This document shows positions 44,840-53,922 of a stretch of 64,000 bases of DNA, piece by piece. A model generated the notes under the pieces. It made no database searches. It was not told the origin of the DNA and saw only the letters and a program-made list of their open reading frames with translations. Location: the NCBI RefSeq assembly GCF_001650715.1, contig NZ_LWQT01000066.1, positions 186,001-250,000 of the forward strand. The letters run 5' to 3'. Both the position numbers and the translations under genes were made by a program. The stretch comes from Paramagnetospirillum marisnigri. GTDB taxonomy: Bacteria > Pseudomonadota > Alphaproteobacteria > Rhodospirillales > Magnetospirillaceae. Within the stretch, counting starts at the first letter, position 1. Each line of letters starts with the position of its first letter.

Positions 44840-46687
44840 ATGCCCATCGGCCCGTCCCACCCAGTCGCCATGCCAGGCCTTGCCGATTCCTATGAGCGGA
44901 TGGTGCTGGTTTCCCACCCCAGGCATCTGCCCGCAGCCCGCTCCTTCGGGCCGGAATGCCTGGTGGCCGCCTGCGACTGGGTGGTCTGGAAAACCCTGGT
45001 CGATGAAGGGGTGGCTTGCGTCTTGCTGGAACACCAGTTGGCCGATTTTACGCCGCCTCATGATTTGTTGGTCGGCTATTCCGACTGGATGTATCAGGCC
45101 GGACCAGAGGTCGGCCTGTTGTATGGCATGTCGACCGCCAAGGCGCTCAACCGCGAGGTGGAACTGGCCATGATGGGGTTCGAGCGCCTGTGGCGGGCAT
45201 TGGACTCGCTCTGCCGACGCTTCAGCCCGCGACGGATCATCCTGATCGACCTGCGCGGCGATTTTGGAATGGTGAATGGCGAGCTGAAACAAATCCTGGT
45301 GGATGAACTCGCCAAGGCTCACGGCCTGATCGTGGAGGACAGACTGGACCCAGTCGCCCGCGATGATGGTCATTATTACGATGTAGCGGGTTACGGTGGC
45401 TCGGTTCGCCAAGGTGGCGCTAAGACGGTATTGCGCAACTTGGCCTGCGATCTGATCGGCATGGTTTTCCGCGCCTCCGCCTGGCTCCGGCCGCGCCGCC
45501 GGGTCCTGCTGTTCCTCAACCCACTGATGGAAGCCGGGCTTCTGAAGGCCTGGCCGGGTGGCGAGGTCGGCCCGGCGATGATCAGCCAGCGCTCACCCAA
45601 AACCTGGGGTTTTCTCTCGCAATGGCTGCGACGCGGCGCTGCCATGATCAGCCGTCCCCGCCTGACCCTGACCTCGGCAGAGCGTCTATCCCTGCAAGAC
45701 GGCATCGAGCATCTGCGACGGTATTGGCGCGAGCACCCTCCGACAACGCCGGTGGAACGGGCGCGACGGGCCTTCTTGAACGCAGAGGCCTTCGACAGTG
45801 GGCGAATGCTGGACTTCGCCGCCGAAGCCAAGTCGGACCTTGCCATGTTGTCGCGCTGTCGGCCCGAACGCATCGTCGTCGGCGATTCCTCGAATTTCGG
45901 CGGGCGAATGCTGATCGAGGCGGCAGGTGTACTGGGCATTCCCGCTGATGAGATGCTCAACGGGATTTTTGTCCATCCTTTCGCGTCGGATGCTCGCTGC
46001 GGCGACCATCGCCATCCCCCTAAGCTGTCGCGCCTGTGGTCGTGGAGCAAGTCACAAGAGGATTGGCTGACGATGATCCATTCGACCGTCGCCTCGGTAC
46101 GAATCGGCTATCCCGGCCTCGACACCCTCAAACGCTGCCGGAAAGACGTCGTCCTGCCGCCGGTTGGACAGGGAAACGTGCTGCTACTGCCCGGCAACGT
46201 TCCGATGATCAATGTGCGTGCCCTCAAATGTAACGTTTACCGGGACATCGTCGAGGCGTCTCGTATGCTGCGCCGTCTGGGCTATTCCTCCATCCGGCTG
46301 AAAGTCCATCCCGGCCATGGCAGTCAGGCGTTCCGTGCCCTGGCCCAGACCTTCGGCCTTGACCTCGATGTGGTCGAGAATGGCGTGGTTCCTGATCATC
46401 TGGACTGGGCCGATCTGGTGATCGGACCCGCCGATTCAGGCGCCCTGGTGGAAACACTGGCCGCCGGACGCCCCTATTACCCGCTGGTGCCGCTTCCCAA
46501 CAGTATTGCCCTCGAATTACTCGGCCCCCTCAGGGTTTACCACTCGGCGGAGGAACTGGCGGCCGCCCTGAAGGCGGGGATGGTTCCCGATTGCGACGCG
46601 GTGACGGACTATATGTGCGATACCGGCGATGGCCGGTCGGCATCGGAACGGTTCTGGCAGTCGATGAGTCTTGAAAGTCGGGCTTAG
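44840..46687 (+). CDS. Orphan protein of glycan locus, possibly GT-B glycosyltransferase
   Basis: A 615-residue soluble protein with no family I can name. The C-terminal third has a Rossmann-like look: GNVLLLPGNVPMINVRALK, SIRLKVHPGHGS, then WADLVIGPADSGALVETLAAGRPYYPL. That last pattern is like the donor site of polysialyltransferase-like and UDP-GlcNAc-epimerase-like GT-B folds. The N-terminal part (residues 1-230) is all alpha/beta with no recognisable motif. It is divergent from the SDR gene and lies before the radical SAM gene. A glycosyltransferase role is an inference from fold hints and context. Confidence 0.5.
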   Translation: MPIGPSHPVAMPGLADSYERMVLVSHPRHLPAARSFGPECLVAACDWVVWKTLVDEGVACVLLEHQLADFTPPHDLLVGYSDWMYQAGPEVGLLYGMSTAKALNREVELAMMGFERLWRALDSLCRRFSPRRIILIDLRGDFGMVNGELKQILVDELAKAHGLIVEDRLDPVARDDGHYYDVAGYGGSVRQGGAKTVLRNLACDLIGMVFRASAWLRPRRRVLLFLNPLMEAGLLKAWPGGEVGPAMISQRSPKTWGFLSQWLRRGAAMISRPRLTLTSAERLSLQDGIEHLRRYWREHPPTTPVERARRAFLNAEAFDSGRMLDFAAEAKSDLAMLSRCRPERIVVGDSSNFGGRMLIEAAGVLGIPADEMLNGIFVHPFASDARCGDHRHPPKLSRLWSWSKSQEDWLTMIHSTVASVRIGYPGLDTLKRCRKDVVLPPVGQGNVLLLPGNVPMINVRALKCNVYRDIVEASRMLRRLGYSSIRLKVHPGHGSQAFRALAQTFGLDLDVVENGVVPDHLDWADLVIGPADSGALVETLAAGRPYYPLVPLPNSIALELLGPLRVYHSAEELAAALKAGMVPDCDAVTDYMCDTGDGRSASERFWQSMSLESRA

Positions 46688-46752
46688 AATCGTGCTACAC
46701 ATGGTCAGGACTGCGCCCAGGCGGCTGTGGCAGCGTTATTTTCAGGTCAAGA

Positions 46753-47724
46753 ATGAACCCCTTCGCCTCCATATATCAGCAGTGCAACACCGGAAATTCC
46801 GAGAGTAAGCTCTCCAACCTGCCCGCATTTCCGCGCCTGCTCGATCTTGAGATGACCAACACCTGTAATTTCAGGTGCCTGATGTGCCCCACCGGCACCT
46901 TCTCCATGAAACGGCCCAAGGGCTTCATGGCCGAGGAGGTCTTCTACAAGATCCTGGACGAGGTAGCGCCACGCAAAACACCCCTTCGCTTCATCCGCTG
47001 GGGCGAGCCGCTGATGCATCCCAAACTGGTGGAATTCGTTACCGCCGCCCATGGCCGCGGCGTGTTGACGCACATCAACACCAACGGCAGCAAGCTGGAC
47101 CGCCCTTATACCGAGGCATTGATCCAGGCTGGTCTGGACTCCATCAAATTTTCCTTCCAGGGCGTGGATCGCAAGAGCTTCGGCGAGATGCGCAACACCG
47201 ATTTCTTCGACGGACTGATCGACACCATCCGCCTGTTCGTCGATGTGCGGGGGGAACGCAAGCTTCCCTATATCCATGTGTCCACCACCATCACCTACGA
47301 GACCAAGGAGCAGGTGATTGCCTTCAAGGCGCTGCTGTCGCCGCTGGTGGACCTGGTCAGCGTCGGGCGTACCGTGCTGGAGCATGTGGATCTGGCGACG
47401 GTGCGGCTGCGCGCCGACGAACTGGAAATGCTGAAAAGCCTGAAGGAGCAGGAATCGGTGGTGCGGAAACATCCCGAATGCCCCGAGGTCTTCGACAAGA
47501 TGTCCATCGACTGGGACGGCACCGTTACCGCCTGCTGCAGCGACTCCGACAAGCTGATGCCGCTGGGCTCGGTCAAGGACAGCAGCCTGGAGGCCATCTG
47601 GAACTCCGACACCCTGAACCATTACCGCGCCCTGCTGGTCGCCATGCGTCACGACGAACTGCCGCTGTGCAAGACCTGCTACGATTATCACGGCTTGCAG
47701 ACGCCGGGATTGCAGGATACCTGA
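46753..47724 (+). CDS. Radical SAM/SPASM enzyme
   Basis: A 323-residue radical S-adenosylmethionine protein. The [4Fe-4S] cluster ligands are Cys38, Cys42 and Cys45 in TCNFRCLMCPTG. The C-terminal region has further cysteines (TACCSDSD and LPLCKTCYDYHG) that fit a SPASM-type auxiliary cluster. Family members modify peptides, sugars or nucleosides. It stands 51 bases before the legionaminic acid genes and on the same strand, so a role in modifying the glycan or its carrier is plausible, but the substrate is unknown. Confidence 0.88.
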   Translation: MNPFASIYQQCNTGNSESKLSNLPAFPRLLDLEMTNTCNFRCLMCPTGTFSMKRPKGFMAEEVFYKILDEVAPRKTPLRFIRWGEPLMHPKLVEFVTAAHGRGVLTHINTNGSKLDRPYTEALIQAGLDSIKFSFQGVDRKSFGEMRNTDFFDGLIDTIRLFVDVRGERKLPYIHVSTTITYETKEQVIAFKALLSPLVDLVSVGRTVLEHVDLATVRLRADELEMLKSLKEQESVVRKHPECPEVFDKMSIDWDGTVTACCSDSDKLMPLGSVKDSSLEAIWNSDTLNHYRALLVAMRHDELPLCKTCYDYHGLQTPGLQDT

Positions 47725-47775
47725 TGAAGCTAGCCTGATGAGCAATCAGGCCGCGACTTTCCAAGGCGGGTGATC

Positions 47776-48780
47776 ATGAGCCCCAAGAAGATTCTGGTGA
47801 CCGGAGCCGACGGCTTCATCGGCTCGCACCTGACCGAGGCGCTGGTGCGCCAAGGCCACGACGTGCGCGCCTTCGTCTACTACAACTCGTTCAATTCCTG
47901 GGGCTGGCTCGACCAGTCGGAGCCCGAGATCAAGCGCTCGCTCGATGTGTTCTCGGGCGACATCCGCGACCCCCACGGGGTGCGGGAAGCGGTCAAGGGC
48001 CGCGAGGTGGTGCTGCATCTGGCCGCCCTGATCGCCATTCCGTTTTCCTACCACTCGCCCGCCGCCTATGTGGAGACCAACGTCACCGGCACGCTGAACC
48101 TCTTGCAGGCGGCGCGCGACCTGGGGGTTTCACGCATGATCCAGACCTCCACCAGCGAGGTCTACGGCACCGCCCGCTTCGTGCCCATCACCGAGGCCCA
48201 CCCCCTGTCGGGCCAGTCACCCTATTCCGCCACCAAGATCGGCGCCGACCAGATGGCGGAAGCGTTCTGGCGCTCCTTCGCCACCCCGGTGGCGACGCTG
48301 CGGCCGTTCAACACCTTCGGCCCCCGCCAGAGCGCCCGGGCGGTGATCCCCACCATCATCACCCAACTGCTGTCGGGCATGCGCAAGATCAGGCTGGGGG
48401 CGGTGCACCCCACCCGCGACTTCAACTATGTCGCCGACACGGTGGCGGCCTTCGTGGCCGCCATGACCGCGCCGGGGATCGAGGGCGAGGTGATCAACGC
48501 CGCCTCCAATTTCGAGATTTCCATCGGCGACACCGCCCGGACCATCGCCAAGGTCATCGGCTGCGACTTGGAGATCGAGACCGACGAGGCCCGGCTGCGC
48601 CCCGAGGCCAGCGAGGTGGAGCGGCTGTGGGGCGACAATGCCAAGGCCGCCCGCCTGCTGGGCTGGGCACCCGCCTATGGCGGCGGCGAGGGCTTCGAGC
48701 GCGCCATGGCCGAAACCGTGGCCTGGTTCCGCGATCCCGCCAATCTCGGCCGCTACAAGGCCGACCGGTACAATATCTGA
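47776..48780 (+). CDS. legB: NDP-N-acetylglucosamine 4,6-dehydratase LegB
   Basis: A 334-residue SDR dehydratase expected to carry out the first committed step to legionaminic acid: removal of water from GDP- or UDP-GlcNAc to give the 4-keto-6-deoxy sugar. It has TGADGFIGSHLTEAL, TSTSEVYGTARF and the catalytic YSATK. FNTFGPRQSARAVIPTIITQ is typical of LegB. The ATG at 47776 is preferred over a GTG two codons earlier because of ribosome-site spacing. The next five genes supply the rest of the pathway, which supports the specific name. Confidence 0.9.
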   Translation: MSPKKILVTGADGFIGSHLTEALVRQGHDVRAFVYYNSFNSWGWLDQSEPEIKRSLDVFSGDIRDPHGVREAVKGREVVLHLAALIAIPFSYHSPAAYVETNVTGTLNLLQAARDLGVSRMIQTSTSEVYGTARFVPITEAHPLSGQSPYSATKIGADQMAEAFWRSFATPVATLRPFNTFGPRQSARAVIPTIITQLLSGMRKIRLGAVHPTRDFNYVADTVAAFVAAMTAPGIEGEVINAASNFEISIGDTARTIAKVIGCDLEIETDEARLRPEASEVERLWGDNAKAARLLGWAPAYGGGEGFERAMAETVAWFRDPANLGRYKADRYNI

Positions 48781-48781
48781 C

Positions 48782-49906
48782 ATGGACGAGATCACCCGGC
48801 GACTGATCGAATTCTGGCGCGGCACCCAGGGGGCGGAGGGGCCGGTGCCGCTGCACGCCCCCGTCTTCGAGGGCCGCGAGTGGGACTATGTCAAGGACTG
48901 CCTGGATACCGGCTGGGTGTCCTCGGTGGGCGCCTATGTGGACCGCTTCGAGGCCATGCTGGCCGAGATCACTGGCGTCCGGCACGCCGTGGCGGTGGTC
49001 AACGGCACCGCCGCCCTGGAAATCTGCCTGCATCTGGCCGGAGTCAAGCCGGGCGACCAGGTGGTGATGCCCTCGCTGACCTTCATCGCCACCGCCAATG
49101 CCGCCAGCCATCTGGGCGCCACCTGCCGCTTCGTCGATATCGAGGAGCGCACCCTGGGCCTCGACCCCGCCCGCCTCGACGAGCATCTGATTGCGGCCAA
49201 GGGCCAGCCCATCGCCGCCGTGGTGGCCATGCACACCTTCGGCCATCCGGTGGATCTGGACGGCGTCGCGGCGGTCTGCGCCCGCCACGGCGTGCCGCTG
49301 ATCGAGGATGCCGCCGAATCCCTGGGCAGTTCCTACCACGGGCAACACACCGGCCATCACGGCAGGCTGGCGGCGCTCAGCTTCAACGGCAACAAGATCG
49401 TCACCACCGGTGGCGGCGGCGCCATCCTGACCAATGACGCCGAACTGGCCAAACGGGCCAAGCACCTGACCACCACCGCCAAGGTGCCCCATCCCTATCG
49501 CTTCGACCATGACGAGGTGGGCTGGAATTACCGCCTGCCCAATCTCAACGCCGCCCTGGGCTGCGCCCAGTTGGAAGTGCTGGACGAGTATGTGGCGCGC
49601 AAGCGCCGCCTGGGCGATCATTACGCCCGTGTCTTCGCCGACCTGCCCGGTGTCCGGCTGATGCTCGAGAACCCGGGAACCACGGTGAATTACTGGCTGC
49701 ACGCATTGCTGCTGGACCAGCCCGACCCGGCCCGGGTGGAGAGGGTGATCCAGGAAGCGGGAGCGGCGGGCATCCAGTGCCGCCCGGTCTGGACCCCCAT
49801 GCACCAACTGCCCATGTATGGCGACTGCCCGCGCGGGCCATTGCCGGTGACCCAGTCCATCGCGGCACGGCTGATCAACATCCCGTCCAGCCCGGTGGCA
49901 TCGTGA
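48782..49906 (+). CDS. legC: LegC aminotransferase (DegT/DnrJ/EryC1 family)
   Basis: A 374-residue pyridoxal-phosphate enzyme that puts an amino group on C4 of the 4-keto sugar made by LegB. The cofactor lysine is about Lys205 in SFNGNKIVTTGGGG; GTAALEICLHLAG and EDAAESLGSSY are typical of the family. The start is one base after the legB stop. No separate N-acetyltransferase gene is recognised in the run; in Campylobacter that step is done by LegH/PtmH, so the acyl donor enzyme is missing or elsewhere. Confidence 0.9.
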   Translation: MDEITRRLIEFWRGTQGAEGPVPLHAPVFEGREWDYVKDCLDTGWVSSVGAYVDRFEAMLAEITGVRHAVAVVNGTAALEICLHLAGVKPGDQVVMPSLTFIATANAASHLGATCRFVDIEERTLGLDPARLDEHLIAAKGQPIAAVVAMHTFGHPVDLDGVAAVCARHGVPLIEDAAESLGSSYHGQHTGHHGRLAALSFNGNKIVTTGGGGAILTNDAELAKRAKHLTTTAKVPHPYRFDHDEVGWNYRLPNLNAALGCAQLEVLDEYVARKRRLGDHYARVFADLPGVRLMLENPGTTVNYWLHALLLDQPDPARVERVIQEAGAAGIQCRPVWTPMHQLPMYGDCPRGPLPVTQSIAARLINIPSSPVAS

Positions 49907-51084
49907 GTCGCCGGATCAGAACGGTCTGCGTCGCCACTGGTTCACGGGCCGAATACGGCCAGTTAGCCGACCTAATGCGGGTCATCGGCGCCGATGCCGA
50001 GCTGGACTTGCAGGTGCTGGTAACCGGCAGCCATCTGTCTGAACGGTTCGGCATGACGGTGGATGCCATCCTCGCCGATGGCTTCGCCATTGACGCCCGG
50101 GTGCCCATGCCGCTGGAAGGTGACGATCCGACGGATATCGCGCGGTCCATGGCGGCGGGGCTGATCGGCATGACCGAGGCGCTGGAGCGGCTGCGCCCCG
50201 ACCTGCTGGTGGTGCTGGGTGACCGCTATGAAATGCTGGCCGCTGGCCAGGCCGCCTTGCTGACCCGCACCCCCATGGCCCATATCCATGGCGGCGAGGC
50301 CAGCGAGGGCGCCATGGATGAGTCCATTCGCCACGCCTTGAGCAAGATGTCCCATCTTCACTTCACCGCCGCCGAGCCCTATCGTCGCCGCGTCATCCAA
50401 ATGGGCGAGCCCCCCCACCGCGTCTTTACCGTGGGAGCCATGGCCTTGGACGCACTGGAAGCCTTGCCGCGACTGACACGCGCCGAGGTCACCCAGCGCC
50501 TGGGCATTCCGGTCACCACCCCCTATTTCCTTGTCACCTATCATCCGGCGACCTTGGACCAAGGCGACCCCGCCGAAGCCATCGCGGCACTGGCTGCCGC
50601 CCTGGATCGCCATCCCGATCACAAAGTCATCATAACGGGTGTCAATGCGGATCCGGGCCATGACGCGGTTTCGTCGGCCATCGAGGCCTGGAGGAGCCGC
50701 CAACCCGACCGGGTCCGCACCTTCGCCTCTCTGGGGCAGGTTCTGTACTTCTCCGCCATGCGCCATTGCATCGCCGTGGTGGGCAACTCCTCCAGCGGTA
50801 TCGTCGAGGCTCCGGCGGTGGGTGTTCCCACCGTCAATCTCGGAATTCGTCAGCAAGGCCGGATTCGGTCGCCATCCGTCATCGATTGCGCCGAAACCGA
50901 ATCCGCTGTCGGCAAGGCCCTGGCCCTGGCCCTGGACGTCAACTTCCGATCCGAGGCCAGCCGCGCCCCCTATCCGTTCGGACGTCCCGGCGCGGCGCGG
51001 CGCATCGTCGAGGTCTTGAAGGCCACCGAAGTCGAAGGCCTCTTGACGAAGAAATTCCATGACCTTCCAGGAATGAACTCATGA
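49903..51084 (+). CDS. legG: UDP/GDP-sugar hydrolysing 2-epimerase LegG (NeuC family)
   Basis: A 393-residue NeuC-like enzyme that removes the nucleotide from the diacetamido sugar while inverting C2, giving the 6-deoxy-mannosamine type precursor. Landmarks are VCVATGSRAEYGQL, VLGDRYEML, HIHGGEASEGAMDESIRHA and GNSSSGIVEAPAVGVPTVN. The GTG at 49903 overlaps the legC stop (GTGA). Its codon use is visibly less GC3-biased (tta, cta, gta, tct) than legB, legC and legF, as is that of legI. Confidence 0.92.
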   Translation: MSRRIRTVCVATGSRAEYGQLADLMRVIGADAELDLQVLVTGSHLSERFGMTVDAILADGFAIDARVPMPLEGDDPTDIARSMAAGLIGMTEALERLRPDLLVVLGDRYEMLAAGQAALLTRTPMAHIHGGEASEGAMDESIRHALSKMSHLHFTAAEPYRRRVIQMGEPPHRVFTVGAMALDALEALPRLTRAEVTQRLGIPVTTPYFLVTYHPATLDQGDPAEAIAALAAALDRHPDHKVIITGVNADPGHDAVSSAIEAWRSRQPDRVRTFASLGQVLYFSAMRHCIAVVGNSSSGIVEAPAVGVPTVNLGIRQQGRIRSPSVIDCAETESAVGKALALALDVNFRSEASRAPYPFGRPGAARRIVEVLKATEVEGLLTKKFHDLPGMNS

Positions 51085-52166
51085 GCGTCAACATCATCGC
51101 CGAGGCCGGCGTGAACCACAACGGCGACCTGGCTCGCGCCCTGGACTTGGTGGATGCCGCCGCCGCCGCCGGAGTGGACGTGGTCAAGTTCCAGTCATTC
51201 GTCATCACCAATGTCGTGACAAAGTGGGCGGGCAAGGCCAAGTACCAGACGGAAACCACCGGCGGCAACCAGAGCCAGCAGGAGATGCTGGCGGGCCTGG
51301 AACTGGACGAAGCCGCCCATCGCGCGCTGATGACACGATGCCAGGACCGCGGCATCCGCTTCCTGTCGACCCCGTTCGACCTCGACAGCATGCGCCTTCT
51401 GACCCAGACGCTGAAGCTGGACATGCTGAAGATTCCGTCTGGTGAGATCACCAATGCGCCTTTGCTGCTGGCGGCGGCCCGCAGCGGCCGCAAGCTCATC
51501 ATGTCCACTGGTGCCAGCACCCTCGACGAGGTGGAGACGGCGCTGGGAGTGCTGGCATTCGGCTACAGCCGACCCTTGGATGCCCCTCCCGGGGAAGAGG
51601 CCTTCGCCGCCGCCTATGCCGACCCCGCCGGAAAAGCCGCATTACGGATGAATGTGCAGCTCATGCATTGCACCAGCGAATATCCGGCCCCGTTCGCCGA
51701 GGTCAATCTGCGGACCATGGATACTCTGCGCGATGCCTTCGGCCTGCCGGTGGGCCTGTCCGACCATACCGAAGGCATCGCCGTCGCCATTGCCGCCGTG
51801 GCCCGGGGGGCCGCCTCGGTGGAAAAGCATTTCACCCTGGACAGGCGTCTGCCTGGTCCGGATCACCGCATGTCGCTTGAACCCGCCGACCTTGCCGCCA
51901 TGGTCTCGGCGATTCGCCAGGTCGAACTCTCCTTGGGCGACGGGCGCAAGCAACCTACCGCCTCGGAGCGCCAGAACCTTCCGATTATCCGCAAGTCCCT
52001 GGTCGCAGCGCGGGCGATCGCCAAGGGGGCAATTATCGGCCCGGACGACATCACCATGAAGCGAACCTCCGGCTTCGGCATTTCCCCCATGCGACTGTGG
52101 TCGATCCTCGGACGAACCGCCAGCAAGGCCTATGAACTCGACGACACCCTGGAAGAGACTCCGTGA
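51081..52166 (+). CDS. legI: Legionaminic acid synthase LegI (NeuB family)
   Basis: A 361-residue synthase that joins phosphoenolpyruvate to the LegG product to form N,N'-diacetyllegionaminic acid. The N-terminal TIM-barrel has IAEAGVNHNG, KFQSF, KIPSGEITNAPLL and HCTSEYPAPFAEVNL. The C-terminal SAF (antifreeze-like) domain contains RKSLVAARAIAKGAIIG. The start overlaps the legG stop (ATGA). Assignment to legionaminic rather than sialic acid rests on the legB and legC genes next to it. Confidence 0.92.
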   Translation: MSVNIIAEAGVNHNGDLARALDLVDAAAAAGVDVVKFQSFVITNVVTKWAGKAKYQTETTGGNQSQQEMLAGLELDEAAHRALMTRCQDRGIRFLSTPFDLDSMRLLTQTLKLDMLKIPSGEITNAPLLLAAARSGRKLIMSTGASTLDEVETALGVLAFGYSRPLDAPPGEEAFAAAYADPAGKAALRMNVQLMHCTSEYPAPFAEVNLRTMDTLRDAFGLPVGLSDHTEGIAVAIAAVARGAASVEKHFTLDRRLPGPDHRMSLEPADLAAMVSAIRQVELSLGDGRKQPTASERQNLPIIRKSLVAARAIAKGAIIGPDDITMKRTSGFGISPMRLWSILGRTASKAYELDDTLEETP

Positions 52167-52855
52167 GCAAGTCCGTCCTGGCCCTGATCACCGCGCGCGG
52201 CGGCTCCAAGGGCCTGCCCGGCAAGAATATCCGCCCCCTGGGCGGCAAGCCGCTGGTGGCCTGGACGGTGGAGCAGGCCCGCGCCTGCCCCCTGGTGGAC
52301 CGGGTGGTGATTTCCTCCGATGACCCCGAGATCATCCTGGCGGCCCAGGCCGCCGGGTGCGAGGCCCCCTTCATCCGCCCCGCCGAACTGGCCAGCGACA
52401 CCGCCAGCTCCGCCGATGTCGCCATTCACGCCCTGGACGCGCTGGGACAGGATTTCGACATTCTGGTCCTGCTGCAACCCACCTCGCCACTGCGCGAGAG
52501 CGCCGATATCGATGCCTGCATCCGCAAGCTGGTCGACCATCCCGAGGCGCCCTCGGTGGTCTCGGTGACCGAATCCTCCAAGTCGCCGTGGTGGATGCAG
52601 ACCATGGACGACGGCGGCCGCCTGTCGCCGTTGATGCCCGACGCCAATGCGGCGCGGCGCCAGGACCAGCCAAGGGTGTTCGTGCCCAACGGCGCCGTCT
52701 ATGTGGTGCGGGTGGCCTGGCTGCGGCAGCGCCGCGCCTTTCTGGGCGAGGGCAGCCTGGGCCACGAGATGCCCGCCGATCGTTCGGTGGATATCGACTC
52801 TTTGCTTGATTTCCGGATCGCCGAGGCCATCCTGGCCGCCGGAGGCCAAGTATGA
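52163..52855 (+). CDS. legF: CMP-legionaminic acid synthetase LegF
   Basis: A 230-residue cytidylyltransferase that activates the nonulosonic acid as its CMP derivative for transfer. The nucleotide-binding motif is ITARGGSKGLPGKNI, followed by LLQPTSPLRESADID and the late metal-site region DIDSLLDF, as in NeuA/PseF/LegF. The GTG start overlaps the legI stop (GTGA). The length is normal for this family. Confidence 0.92.
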   Translation: MSKSVLALITARGGSKGLPGKNIRPLGGKPLVAWTVEQARACPLVDRVVISSDDPEIILAAQAAGCEAPFIRPAELASDTASSADVAIHALDALGQDFDILVLLQPTSPLRESADIDACIRKLVDHPEAPSVVSVTESSKSPWWMQTMDDGGRLSPLMPDANAARRQDQPRVFVPNGAVYVVRVAWLRQRRAFLGEGSLGHEMPADRSVDIDSLLDFRIAEAILAAGGQV

Positions 52856-53922
52856 AGAATTGGACCATGGCCCTGGTCGGGCCGGACAGCCCGACCCTGG
52901 AGGTCATCAAGACCCTGGACCAGTCCGCCACCCAGATCTGCCTGGTGGTGGACCCGGGCCGCGTGCTGCTGGGCACCGTCACCGATGGTGATATCCGCCG
53001 CTCGATCCTGCGCGGTGAAAGCCTGGACCAGCCGGTGCGCCTGATCATGAACCCCAAGCCGCTGGTGGCTACCCCGGCGATGCCGCCCGCCGAGCGCCTA
53101 GCCCTGATCCGGGGGCGCCGCCTGCGACACCTGCCGGTGGTGGATGCCAAGGGCGTGCTGATCGGGGTCGAGACCGAGGGCGAACTGCTGACCGGCGAGG
53201 AACTGCCCAATTGGGCGGTGGTGATGGTGGGCGGCCTGGGCGAGCGGCTGCGGCCGCTGACCGCCACCACGCCCAAGCCGCTGCTGCCGGTGGGCGGGCG
53301 GCCGCTGTTGGAAACCATCTTGCTGCAACTGGCGGGCAGCGGTTTTCGCCGGGTCTATCTGGCGGTCAATTACATGGCCGAGAAGTTCGAGGACGCCTTC
53401 GGCGACGGCTCGCGCCTGGGCCTCGACATCCGCTATCTGCGGGAAGACGGCAAGCTGGGCACCGCCGGGGCGCTGGGCCACCTGCCCGAACGTCCCGAGG
53501 CGCCCATGGTGGTCATGAACGGCGACGTGCTGACCGCCGTCAACTACCGCTCGCTGCTGGACTTCCACGCCGAACACGCCGCCCGCGCCACCATGTGCGT
53601 GCGCGAATACGACATCCAGGTGCCCTATGGCGTGGTCGAGGTGGAGAATTCCCGCGTTCGGGCGCTGCAGGAAAAGCCGGTGCTGACCCATTTCATCAAT
53701 GCGGGCATCTATGTGCTGGACCCCAGTGCCCTCGACCGGCTGGAGCCGGGGCATCCCTGCGACATGCCCACCCTGCTGCAGCGGGTGATGAACGCCTCCG
53801 AGCCGGTGGTGGCCTTTCCCATCCGGGAATACTGGCTCGATATCGGGCGGCTGGATGATTTCGCCAAGGCCAACGGCGATTTCGAGCGGGTGTTCTCGTC
53901 GTCCGACGGCGGCGCGGCATGA
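52852..53922 (+). CDS. ptmE: PtmE-like sugar-1-phosphate nucleotidyltransferase with CBS pair
   Basis: A 356-residue protein. Residues 1-120 form a CBS-domain pair (GTVTDGDIRRSIL and RHLPVVDAKGVLIGV). Residues 122-350 are a nucleotidyltransferase with MVGGLGERLRPLT, TPKPLLPVGGRPLLE and GDVLTAVNY. PtmE in Campylobacter makes GDP-glucosamine for a GDP-based legionaminic acid route and has the same architecture. Its presence suggests GDP-sugars rather than UDP-sugars feed LegB here. The CBS pair may sense a nucleotide or end product. Confidence 0.88.
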   Translation: MKNWTMALVGPDSPTLEVIKTLDQSATQICLVVDPGRVLLGTVTDGDIRRSILRGESLDQPVRLIMNPKPLVATPAMPPAERLALIRGRRLRHLPVVDAKGVLIGVETEGELLTGEELPNWAVVMVGGLGERLRPLTATTPKPLLPVGGRPLLETILLQLAGSGFRRVYLAVNYMAEKFEDAFGDGSRLGLDIRYLREDGKLGTAGALGHLPERPEAPMVVMNGDVLTAVNYRSLLDFHAEHAARATMCVREYDIQVPYGVVEVENSRVRALQEKPVLTHFINAGIYVLDPSALDRLEPGHPCDMPTLLQRVMNASEPVVAFPIREYWLDIGRLDDFAKANGDFERVFSSSDGGAA

